A DNA stretch of 64,000 bases. It comes from Acidovorax sp. HDW3 (GTDB taxonomy: Bacteria; Pseudomonadota; Gammaproteobacteria; Burkholderiales; Burkholderiaceae_C). The stretch lies in assembly GCF_011303755.1 (NCBI RefSeq), contig NZ_CP049885.1, positions 1,284,001 to 1,348,000 on the forward strand, written 5' to 3'. Made by a program: the position numbers and the translations under genes. A model generated the notes under the pieces. The model was given only the letters and a program-made list of their open reading frames with translations, made no database searches and was not told the DNA's origin. The first letter of the stretch is position 1. The number at the start of each line of letters is the position of its first letter. This document shows positions 17,951-25,478 of this stretch, one piece after another.

Positions 17951-17970
17951 TACTGTGCATTTGTACAGTA
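17951..17970. promoter_or_regulatory. LexA-type SOS box ahead of the IS91 transposase
   Basis: TACTGTGCATTTGTACAGTA fits the LexA operator CTGT-N8-ACAG with perfect TACTGT/ACAGTA arms. It ends 3 bp before the preferred transposase ATG at 17974, where a bound repressor would block expression. LexA regulation is inferred from the motif only. Confidence 0.6.
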
Positions 17971-17973
17971 TTC

Positions 17974-19522
17974 ATGTCAGCCACTTCCAAGCCCAAGCTC
18001 TACAACCCACGCCACCCCGAACGCACGCTGCTCTACCAAACGGTAGCCGAGCACTACGAGACCTGGCTAGAGTTGGCCAGCGCGGGTCAGTTCGACGGCC
18101 AGGGCGACCACCACACCCCCAAGCCCTTCGTGCGCAAAGCGTTTGCCAAGTATCTTGAGTGCGGCATCTTTGCCCATGGCTTTGCCCGCGCTCGCTGCGG
18201 CGACTGTGGGCACGACTACTTTGTAGCCTTCTCCTGCAAAGGCCGGGGAGTCTGCCCCTCGTGCACCACCCGGCGCATGGTGGAGACAGCAGCGCACCTG
18301 AACGATCACGTATTCCCCCGCCTGCCGGTGCGCCAGTGGGTGCTGTCGGTTCCCAAGCGGCTTCGTTACTTCATGCAGCGCGACGGGCCAGTGCTCAATA
18401 TGGTGCTGCGCATCTTCCTGCGGGTGATTGCGCAAAGCCTGCAGGCGCACTGCATTGGCGCGGCCAATGCAGACAAGGAAAGCCTGCACATCGGCGCAGT
18501 GGCCTTCATCCACAGGTTCGGCTCCAGCCTGAACGAACACGTCCACTTCCACGTCTGTGTGGTGGACGGGGTGTTTGAGGAGGTGGCAGGCGAGGGCAGC
18601 GCTGATGCCGCAATGCAAGTCTCTGCGTCAGGTGTCGTATTCCACCCTGCCACCGGCATCGATGCGACACCCGTGGCACAAGTGCAGACCACACTGCAAA
18701 AACGTATCCTGCGCGCCTTTGTGGGCCGTGGGCTGCTGGAGAACTTCGAGGCAAAAGAGATGCTGGGGTACAAACACAGCGGTTTCTCGGTGGATGCCGG
18801 GGTGTGCATTGAATCCCACGACCGTCCAGGCCTTGAGCGGCTCTTGCGCTATTGCGCCCGCCCACCCTTTGCGATGGACAGGCTGCGCAAAGAGGGAAGC
18901 AAACTGGTGTACCGCTGCGGCAAGCAGCGCAGCGAACCCACCAGCGACAAGCGCGGTGCCAAGGTTGATGAGCTGCACCTCACACCGCTGGAGCTGATCG
19001 ACCGCATTGCCGCGCTGGTTCCCCCCGCCACGCACCCACCGGCACCGCTATTTTGGCGTGTTGGCACCCAACTCGCCGCTCAGGGCTGCGGTGACGGCGC
19101 TGGCGACACCGGCGCAAGCCGCTCCCGTGCTGGGCGCGTCGATCAGCACGGGGGAGTGCGCGCCTGGTGTGGTACCGATGAGCAGCGCGCTGCCATCCCA
19201 GAGCGAGCCGGTGCTGCCCAAGCGTGCAGCGCACTACCTGTGGGCGGTGCTGATCGCCCGCATCTACGAGGTGTTCCCCCTCTTGTGTCCGCTGTGTGGC
19301 GGGCATATGCGCATCATCGCGTTCATTACGCACAGCGCTGACATCCGGCACATCCTGGACCACATCGGGGCAGATTCAGAGCCACCCCGCATCTCCCCGG
19401 CGCGCGGGCCACCGCTGTGGGATGACTGTAGTGATGCGCAGATGGATGACGGGGCGCAAACCGAGCCGGATTGGGATCTGGCAGCTCAACCCGACGAGGT
19501 AGACCAGCGCGTCAATTGGTGA
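17974..19522 (+). pseudogene. IS91-family transposase, interrupted by a +1 frameshift
   Basis: The first frame (ATG 17974 to about 19026) has the N-terminal zinc-ribbon CGDCGHDYFVAFSCKGRG followed by CPSCTTRRM, and the HUH-like motif LNEHVHFHVCVVDGVF. After LELIDRIAALV at a six-C run (19021-19026) the frame must shift by one base to continue as PPRTHRHRYFGVLAPNSP and a C-terminal CPLCGGHMRIIAFI motif, stopping at 19522. Copy 2 reads through this point without the extra base, so copy 1 carries one inserted C, or a base-call error. As written the product is truncated and probably inactive. An in-frame ATG at 17917 is possible but would place the start before the SOS box. Confidence 0.85.
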
Positions 19523-19588
19523 CCCAGTGAAGCGGCGGTATCCATCGCTGCGGGGAAGCAGCTGCGCGCGCGCCAGGCCCAAATGCAT

Positions 19589-19802
19589 ACTGCCTCCCAA
19601 GCTCTTGCCATTGAGCGGCAAGCGAGCGCTCAACCTTCCTTGGCCGAACGTGTTTCGAGGCCCAAAACTCGTGCCATACTTGGCCTCATGCGGTTACTGC
19701 CTCCCAAGCTCTTGCCATTGAGCGGCAAGCGAGCGCTCAACCTTCCTTGGCCGAACGTGTTTCGAGGCCCAAAACTCGTGCCATACTTGGCCTCATGCGG
19801 TT
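19589..19802 (+). repeat. 107-bp tandem duplication at the 3' end of IS91 copy 1
   Basis: Units 19589-19695 and 19696-19802 are identical as read, beginning ACTGCCTCCCAAGC and ending CTCATGCGGTT. Each contains the CTTGCC-ATTGAG-CGGCAAG hairpin. IS91 copy 2 has a single unit (22588-22694). The duplicated segment corresponds to the probable oriIS end. It is the bulk of a 334-bp stretch (19523-19856) without a gene. Confidence 0.85.
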
Positions 19803-19856
19803 GAATTTCCTATCCGTTCCAGAACTTATTGTGCCATTGACTTCGAAGGTGACTAA

Positions 19857-20981
19857 GTGACTGTTGGATTGCCAGCCAAGAAAGCGGTGCATCGATTGGT
19901 GCAAGATTATAGTGGCTATATTTCTGCGACGATGCGAAACGACTCCTTGTATGTTTTGCATGCGCCTTCAAATAACGAAGAAATAGCGTTTATCCGTGAG
20001 TTCAAGTTGAGTGAGTTTGATGGTGAAGAGGGTTGTGTTCCTTATATATATACACAAAGCGGCGTGACATTATTTCGACCCTTTTTCTGCAAAAATGACC
20101 AGCTTTATATGTTTGGTAAGCGTCCTGAAATTTTCGATTTGACGACCAAGCAGTTTCTGTACAGCGAGTATGTAGCGCAGGCCAATCCTGAGTGGTCGGA
20201 GTCAGGAAAATGTTTCATCTACGATCAAGCTGTGTACAGGTCTTTCGAGATGCACAGTTATAGTCAGGGCTTGGATGTGGTGCGCGACTATGAGCTGGCG
20301 GGGCATCTCCCGCTGGATCTTGAGTTTTATCTTCCAGCCACCGACCAGTATTTTTACGGTTTCAGCAGCTCGCGTATGGCATTTTGTGTTTATTGCCTTA
20401 AAACACAGACCATGCTGCTTGAGTTGGATCTGGAGAAGTATCGTATTGGCCAGTGGCCAATTAAAAAGCATGTTGTCAGGTATGAGAGCATGCTTTTTGT
20501 TTTAGCCGGAAACTCGGTGCTTCTTGTAGACCTGGAACTGAATAAGATGGTTGCAGAGTTCAATTACGTTGAATTGGAGGCTTTCCAAAACCTACTTTCC
20601 AGCGGACATATTAATGGTGACGCTTACGCATACAAGATAAGCGCGGCGCGCGATGGCTTCGTCATTTCAAACGCCAGGTCGCGATCTTTCATGATGTACG
20701 TTGCTGTCTCGGGCACGGACATGCAGCTTGCTTGGGTTAAACATTCGAGTTCTGAAGTCACCGTTATCAATACTGAGGGCGACCTGCTTTTTGGCATTGA
20801 AGACGCCCGCGCCAAGGCTTGGGACAAGTTCACCGGTGAAGAAATCTGGCAGGCCTCCGCCGGCACCATGGCCAGCGGCATTGAGCTTGGCGACAACTGG
20901 GTGGTATATACCCACCCGTCTGGGGATCTCCAATGTTTTAGATGGAAGAAGCCCTACTTGTCTCCTCATCGACCGAGCTGA
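19857..20981 (+). CDS. Hypothetical protein, beta-propeller-like
   Basis: A 374-residue protein not recognised. It starts at a GTG preceded by GAAGG, 38 bp after the IS91 end. It has no signal peptide or membrane segment. It is rich in aromatic residues and recurring short strands with patterns such as SVLLVDLELN, GDLLFGIEDARAKAWDKFTG and DNWVVYTHPSGDLQCFRW, resembling PQQ/WD-like beta-propellers. Base use is clearly more A/T-rich than in the PDH genes, pointing to horizontal origin. The next gene starts 5 bp later, so the two are probably one transcript. Orphan immunity genes of polymorphic toxins often look like this, but that is speculation. Confidence 0.6.
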   Translation: MTVGLPAKKAVHRLVQDYSGYISATMRNDSLYVLHAPSNNEEIAFIREFKLSEFDGEEGCVPYIYTQSGVTLFRPFFCKNDQLYMFGKRPEIFDLTTKQFLYSEYVAQANPEWSESGKCFIYDQAVYRSFEMHSYSQGLDVVRDYELAGHLPLDLEFYLPATDQYFYGFSSSRMAFCVYCLKTQTMLLELDLEKYRIGQWPIKKHVVRYESMLFVLAGNSVLLVDLELNKMVAEFNYVELEAFQNLLSSGHINGDAYAYKISAARDGFVISNARSRSFMMYVAVSGTDMQLAWVKHSSSEVTVINTEGDLLFGIEDARAKAWDKFTGEEIWQASAGTMASGIELGDNWVVYTHPSGDLQCFRWKKPYLSPHRPS

Positions 20982-20986
20982 TCACT

Positions 20987-21511
20987 ATGTCGGTAGTAAC
21001 GCCCCTGTTGAAGTCTGCCGAATGGGCAGAGCAGGCTACGCAACGGGGGCTGTTGTTTTCCCCGTTGAATACGGCCTTTGCCTCGGTGCCCGCTATGGCG
21101 CCCGCGATAGCCTATGCGATAGACCAAGGCGAAACCGTAGCCTTTGTGCCTGCCACCGAAACCAACCAACAGTCTCTTTCCGAAATTCAGGCCTCTGCGT
21201 TTGCATCGTTACGCCAGCGCTTGAGTGCTGTTGACTGGCAGCATGTGGACGAAACCGACACGTTGAAAAACGTCTTGGTCTTCGGCGGAGACTTCAACGC
21301 GGCCGAATGCTTGCTGTTGCCGGAACGTTTGCAGGAAGCTCACGCCATTGCCCAGTCGCCGTCACTGTTGGCCTGTACGCCCACGCGTGGAGTGCTTTTG
21401 GTATGGCCTTACGCGAAAGAAGATAAGCCAGCGCTGGAAGCGTTTCTCGATCTTTGCCACCAGCTTTATTACGACGAAGGGCTTTGTTGCACAAATAAAA
21501 TTCCTTGCTGA
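20987..21511 (+). pseudogene. Hypothetical protein, 3' end disrupted by IS5-family remnant
   Basis: The native frame runs from ATG 20987 (MSVVTPLLKSAEWAEQA) for about 164 codons to LCHQLYYDE. It then enters the terminal repeat of an inserted element (from 21479), which supplies ten foreign residues and a stop at 21511. The pattern (YAIDQGETVAFVPATE early, a long helical middle, AAECLLLPERLQEA, then TPTRGVLLVWPY) loosely recalls DUF1444-type proteins. That resemblance is weak and by eye. The original C-terminus is lost. A longer start at 20942 would overlap the previous gene. Confidence 0.5.
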
Positions 21512-21611
21512 AAAGTATCGTAATTCAGAAAAATATTGCGTCACTATAGAAGCAAGAATCTTTCGCTGAAGGCGGCAATCTGAAAGAAGAGTGTTTTGTG
21601 CAACAAAGCCC
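21479..21611. mobile_element. 133-bp MITE-like element with IS5-type ends
   Basis: GGGCTTTGTTGCACAAA (21479-21495) and TTTGTGCAACAAAGCCC (21595-21611) are perfect 17-bp inverted termini. The GGCTTTGTTG start is typical of IS903-group members of the IS5 family. There is no transposase inside. It truncates the upstream hypothetical gene on one side and an IS5-family transposase fragment on the other. Its last 105 bp recur exactly at 21756-21860. Confidence 0.7.
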
Positions 21612-21709
21612 AGCCAGATTGTCAGCGACCCTCGGGCTTTGAGCGCGGCGTTGTACTCTGCCCAGTTGGTGGTCTTGTAGCGGGCCTTGGACCCCTTCGG
21701 TTCACTCAT
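21612..21709 (-). pseudogene. IS5-family transposase, N-terminal fragment
   Basis: About 32 codons, MSEPKGSKARYK then TTNWAEYNAALKARGS and LTIWL, which is the conserved N-terminus of IS5-group DDE transposases. The frame then runs into the terminal repeat of the adjacent MITE-like element. No catalytic residues remain. Confidence 0.8.
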
Positions 21710-21754
21710 GTCTCGAGGCTACCAGCTCAGCGGACTGGCTTTGTGCAACAAAGC
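21612..21754 (-). mobile_element. IS5-family insertion sequence, 5' end remnant
   Basis: Read leftward, the sequence begins with an IS5-type terminus (GGCTTTGTTGCACAAAG), then about 30 bp of leader, then an ATG at 21709 opening a transposase frame. The reading is cut at 21612 by the MITE-like element. Only about 143 bp of an element normally over 1 kb survive. Confidence 0.75.
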
Positions 21755-21755
21755 C

Positions 21756-21860
21756 GCTGAAAAGTATCGTAATTCAGAAAAATATTGCGTCACTATAGAA
21801 GCAAGAATCTTTCGCTGAAGGCGGCAATCTGAAAGAAGAGTGTTTTGTGCAACAAAGCCC
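21756..21860 (+). repeat. 105-bp direct repeat, second copy of the MITE interior and right end
   Basis: Base-for-base identical to 21507-21611. The two copies bracket the IS5 5' remnant. The right boundary (AACAAAGCCC) abuts the truncated IS91 copy 2, so this insertion or a deletion from it removed the front of that element. Confidence 0.85.
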
Positions 21861-22523
21861 GCGTCCACCGTTTTCCATGGAGCGCCTACGCAAAGAGGGA
21901 AGCAAACTGGTGTACCGCTGTGCCAAACAGCGCAGCGAGCCCACCAGTGACAAGCGTGGTGCCAAGGCAGATGAGCTGCACCTCACACCGCTGGAGCTGA
22001 TCGACCGCATCGCCGCGCTGGTGCCACCGCCACGCACCCACCGGCACCGCTACTTTGGTGTGCTGGCACCAAACTCGCCGCTGAGAGCGGCGGTAACGGC
22101 GCTGGCTCAGCCTGCTGCGTCGCAACCAGCCACGGTGGAGACTGCACAACCTGGCGCGGGCGTACCTGGGGTGGCGGCGCCGGGCAACGCGGCCACACCC
22201 ACACCCGAACCTGAAGCACGCCCGAAGCGAGCGGCGCATTACTTGTGGACGGTGCTGATTGCCCGCATCTACGAGGCATTTCCGCTGCTGTGCCCCATGT
22301 GCGGTGGGCAGATGCGCATCATTGCCTTCATCACCCACAGCGCCGAAATCCGCCACATCCTGAACCACATCGGGGTGGAGTCTGCCCCCCCCGCACATCA
22401 CCCCGGCACGCGGGCCACCGCTGTGGGAGGGCTGCGACGCGCCGGTGGATGATGGTGCGCAAGGCGAGCCGGATTGGGATCTGGCAGCTCAACCCGACGA
22501 GGTAGACCAGCGCGTCAATTGGT
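21861..22523 (+). pseudogene. IS91-family transposase, C-terminal fragment with frameshift
   Basis: The frame resumes at RPPFSMERLRKEGSKLVYRC and runs through LELIDRIAALVPPPRTHRHR to RIIAFITHSAEIRHIL. At an eight-C run (22385-22392) it leaves the frame used by copy 1; a one-base correction would restore the ending QPDEVDQRVNW. The fragment lacks the zinc ribbon and HUH motifs and cannot be an active transposase. Confidence 0.8.
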
Positions 22524-22712
22524 GACCCAGTGAAGCGGCGGTATCCATCGCTGCGGGGAAGCAGCTGCGCGCGCCAGGCCCAAATGCATACTGCCTCCCA
22601 AGCTCTTGCCATTGAGCGGCAAGCGAGCGCTCAACCTTCCTTGGCCGAACGTGTTTCGAGGCCCAAAACTCGTGCCATACTTGGCCTCATGCGGTTGAAT
22701 TTCCTATCCGTT
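21861..22712 (+). mobile_element. IS91-family element, copy 2, 5'-truncated
   Basis: Only the last 40% or so of the element is present, from the middle of the transposase to the shared terminus TATCCGTT (22705-22712). Its 3' non-coding part matches copy 1 closely but has a single 107-bp unit. Coding identity with copy 1 is clearly lower, so these are related elements rather than a recent duplication. It runs into a low-GC hypothetical gene, as copy 1 does. Confidence 0.8.
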
Positions 22713-22735
22713 TGATATATTGGATTGATTCAAAT

Positions 22736-23503
22736 ATGACACGTACAGAGCTTTGGCAACGGATGCTGGATAAAAACTACTTTGATTGGTGCCGCCGAGC
22801 TCAGTTGAAGAAGCTTGAGGATTTATTTTCTGGAGTGGTTGATGAAAATCCAGAAGATTATATTGTGGCTGTGGAGCTTTTTTTTCACCCTCTTCAGACA
22901 GTCGAAAATTGGCAGGTGATTCGCAGTAAGCGCTCGATCCGTATTGATGAAAAGGGCGAGCCGCGCCAAAGTCAAGAGCTTCTGGATACATGGGTTTCTG
23001 AAAATTTAGATTATCTTTGGCAACGGGATTTTCAGTATTCGGGAATGAGTATTGAAAAACAGCTGAAGCTTTCGGAGTTTTTAGGTTTTGAAAATCTAAA
23101 GGCGGATAGAGAAAATCTTTTTATTGATAGTTGGCTGAAAAATGTTATCGCTTGGTTGACTGGAGAGTATGAAGAGGAGTGGGATGCGTCCGGTTTTGCT
23201 GATAGTAAGTTTGCCGCTGGCAAGTCATTTTTTTATAAAGTTCTTGATGGTGCGCCGCTTGAGTTTAGGGATAAAAAATTCTTTTTTGTCGCGGAGAAAG
23301 TCGGTTGGTATCCAAACTCTACGATAGTTTTTAGTCGGCTTTTTAAAGAGCTCATTAAAATAATTTGTTCTTATAAGGTTCCACGCAAATTAAAGTGCGA
23401 CCACGGCCCGCGTGTTAAGTTTGTAGAGGGCATTCGTGAAGACCTGGAGTCCGGTACTGCGCCAAAATTATTTATAGATATATGGTCGGCTTTCAAAAAG
23501 TGA
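22736..23503 (+). CDS. Hypothetical protein, A/T-rich
   Basis: A 255-residue, probably soluble protein that I do not recognise. It starts at ATG 22736 (MTRTELWQRMLDKNYFDWC), 23 bp after the end of IS91 copy 2; a TTG start at 22712 would fall on the element boundary. It is rich in Phe, Trp, Lys and Glu, has no signal peptide, and has mixed helix/strand character (GWYPNSTIVFSRLFKELIKI near the end). Its A/T content is among the highest in the window, strongly suggesting foreign origin. Its stop is followed 7 bp later by the next gene, so the pair is probably an operon. Confidence 0.6.
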   Translation: MTRTELWQRMLDKNYFDWCRRAQLKKLEDLFSGVVDENPEDYIVAVELFFHPLQTVENWQVIRSKRSIRIDEKGEPRQSQELLDTWVSENLDYLWQRDFQYSGMSIEKQLKLSEFLGFENLKADRENLFIDSWLKNVIAWLTGEYEEEWDASGFADSKFAAGKSFFYKVLDGAPLEFRDKKFFFVAEKVGWYPNSTIVFSRLFKELIKIICSYKVPRKLKCDHGPRVKFVEGIREDLESGTAPKLFIDIWSAFKK

Positions 23504-23510
23504 GCCTGTG

Positions 23511-23909
23511 ATGTCCACTGAGTACGTAATCGTTGTAACTGGGTCTATCGTTTCGGAGTACTACCCAGAACTCAAGCGTATCTTGATAAGCGTCCAGAAA
23601 CGCAGCGCCCCGTACGTCATTGAGGGAATGTTCGCGGAGTTTGGTGAAGTTGCTGACGGCCTCTTCAGCGCGCTACTAGATGACCATCTGGGCTTGTTCT
23701 TTTCTCTGATCGAAGTTAGCGAAACCAATGGCGATTTTCGCTGGGGTTGGGAAGGGTATGGTTATGCCGAGAGCTTTCTTCAGGATGTGTTGCAGCTATT
23801 CGATTTGTTTGGATTACAGAACCTGAAAGGCGAGGTTTACGGCGACGAAGAAATTTATCGCTGTATCGTTACTGCCGACAGTATCGACTGTGAGTATGTG
23901 GAGCGGTAA
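23511..23909 (+). CDS. Hypothetical acidic small protein
   Basis: A 132-residue acidic protein starting MSTEYVIVVTGSIVSEYYP, with no recognised domain, signal peptide or membrane segment. It is rich in Asp, Glu and aromatic residues (GDFRWGWEGYGYAESFLQ). Together with the preceding 255-residue gene it forms a two-gene cassette between the IS91 copy 2 terminus and the gspE fragment. Small acidic orphan proteins beside mobile elements are often immunity proteins or antitoxins; nothing here proves that. Confidence 0.55.
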   Translation: MSTEYVIVVTGSIVSEYYPELKRILISVQKRSAPYVIEGMFAEFGEVADGLFSALLDDHLGLFFSLIEVSETNGDFRWGWEGYGYAESFLQDVLQLFDLFGLQNLKGEVYGDEEIYRCIVTADSIDCEYVER

Positions 23910-24098
23910 ACGCTGCTCCGTACCAAACTCAGCTCAGGTGTAACTCCCGCCGAACGGCACCCATTCCCTGCGCACTCCCGCACCAATTCCCCCCCAAACC
24001 TGTGATTTAATTGCCAGCACTTAGCCAGCCCCCGTCTGGCGCTGTTTCCGGGCTGCATTGGCCCGTGTTCCCGTCGCTGTTTTCACATGGATTGTGCA

Positions 24099-24930
24099 AT
24101 GTCGGTTCCCCTTTCTCTCTCTCCTCTCGACACCCCTGCCGACCCGGTGGTGGTGCGGCGTTTGCCGTTTGCGTTTGCTAAGCGCCATGGGGTGTTGTTG
24201 CAGGTGGGCGAGGACGGTGTGCGGGTGGTGTTTCGCCCTGGCGCGTCGTTGATGGCGGTGGGGGAGGCGTTGCGCTTTGCTGGGCAGGCGTTGGATGTGG
24301 TGGAGGTGGATGGCGCGGCGTTTGATCAGGCGTTGAGCGAGGCGTATCAGCAGGATTCTTCCGCGGCCATGCAGATGGTGGAGGGCCTGGGTGACGATAT
24401 GGATTTGGCCAGCCTGGCGGAACGCTTGCCGGAAACCGAAGACTTGATGGAGCAGGAGGATGATGCGCCGATCATTCGTTTGATCAACGCCATTCTCTCC
24501 GAGGCGGTGAAGGAAAACGCGTCGGACATCCATGTGGAGACCTTTGAGAAACGCTTGGTGGTGCGCTTTCGTATCGACGGTATTTTGCGCGAGATGGTGC
24601 AGCCGCGTCGGGAGTTGGCCGGCTTGTTGGTGTCGCGGATCAAGGTGATGGCCAAGCTGGATATCGCGGAGAAGCGGGTGCCGCAGGATGGGCGTATTTC
24701 GCTGCGGGTGGGCGGGCGTGAGGTGGATGTGCGGGTGTCGACGTTGCCTTCGGCCAACGGCGAGCGGGTGGTGTTGCGGTTGCTGGATAAGCAGGCCGGG
24801 CGTCTGACCCTGACCCACTTGGGCATGAGCCCGCGTGATCAGCGTTTGATGGAAGACGTGGTGAAGAAACCCCACGGCATCATCCTGGTCACCGGCCCTA
24901 CCGGTTCGGGTAAAACCACCACGCTGTATG
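24099..24930 (+). pseudogene. gspE: Type II secretion ATPase, N-terminal fragment
   Basis: About 277 codons of a GspE/XcpR-type secretion ATPase. The N-terminal domain reads RRLPFAFAKRHGVLLQVG, followed by APIIRLINAILSEAVKENAS, DIHVETFEKRLVVRFRIDG, KVMAKLDIAEKRVPQDGR and the Walker A motif [13 protein letters not shown]. It stops abruptly at 24930, losing the Asp box, Walker B and zinc-binding C-terminus. The following bases belong to an aceF gene in another frame. Codon use (GTGTTG-rich) differs from the neighbours and resembles Pseudomonas-type gspE. No other secretion gene is in the window. Confidence 0.85.
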
Positions 24931-25465
24931 CAAGAGCGGTATCAAGGTCACCATGCTCGCGTTCCTCATCAAGGCCTGCGTGGCCGCGCTCAAGAAGTTC
25001 CCCGACTTCAATAGCAGCCTGGACGGCGACAGCCTGGTGTACAAGCAGTACTTCCATATCGGCTTTGCGGCGGATACGCCCAATGGCCTGGTGGTTCCCG
25101 TGCTGAAGGACGCAGACAAGAAAGGCATCTTCCAGATCAGCCAGGAAATGAGCGAGCTGGCCAAGAAGGCCAGAGACGGCAAGCTGGGCCCGGCCGACAT
25201 GAGCGGCGCCTGCTTCACCATCTCCAGCCTGGGCGGCATTGGCGGGCGCTACTTCACGCCCATCATCAACGCGCCCGAGGTGGCCATTCTGGGCGTGTGC
25301 AAGAGCCAGATGGAGCCCGTGTGGGACGGCAAGCAGTTTGTGCCGCGCCTCATGCTGCCGCTGTCGCTCACCTGGGATCACCGCGTCATCGACGGCGCTG
25401 CCGCTGCACGCTTCAACGTGTACCTGGGCCAAATCCTGGCGGACTACCGCCGCATCCTGCTGTGA
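24931..25465 (+). pseudogene. Second aceF, 3' fragment (E2 catalytic domain only)
   Basis: This aligns with residues about 382-558 of the complete aceF at 14316, starting [15 protein letters not shown] and ending ADYRRILL, with the active-site His in [14 protein letters not shown]. Lipoyl and subunit-binding domains and the first part of the catalytic domain are missing. At protein level it differs from copy 1 at roughly one residue in five, so it derives from a related species or an old duplication. An ATG at 24953 could still give a 170-residue product. It is followed 13 bp later by lpdA copy 2. Confidence 0.9.
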
Positions 25466-25478
25466 AAGGAACATGAAC

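Larger units (their letters stand above)
17930..19818 (+). mobile_element. IS91-family insertion element, copy 1
   Basis: The element carries a zinc-ribbon/HUH transposase and ends downstream in a segment shared with copy 2 up to TATCCGTT (19811-19818 and 22705-22712), after which the two sites diverge, fixing the right end. The left end is not defined because copy 2 lacks it; 17930 is an estimate just after the lpdA hairpin. The 3' non-coding end contains a hairpin (CTTGCC/GGCAAG) that is present twice because of a 107-bp tandem duplication. IS91 elements move by rolling-circle replication and leave no target duplication. Confidence 0.8.

Noticed and set aside
22245-22505. An 86-codon frame within IS91 copy 2
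   Set aside because: Out of frame with the transposase fragment and without family features.
17930-22712. A composite transposon bounded by two identical IS copies
   Set aside because: The two IS91-type elements are in the same orientation but clearly diverged, one is truncated, and this family does not form classical composite transposons.
24953-25465. A stand-alone 170-residue acyltransferase gene
   Set aside because: It is the truncated 3' end of an aceF-type gene without lipoyl or subunit-binding domains, so it is listed as a pseudogene fragment.
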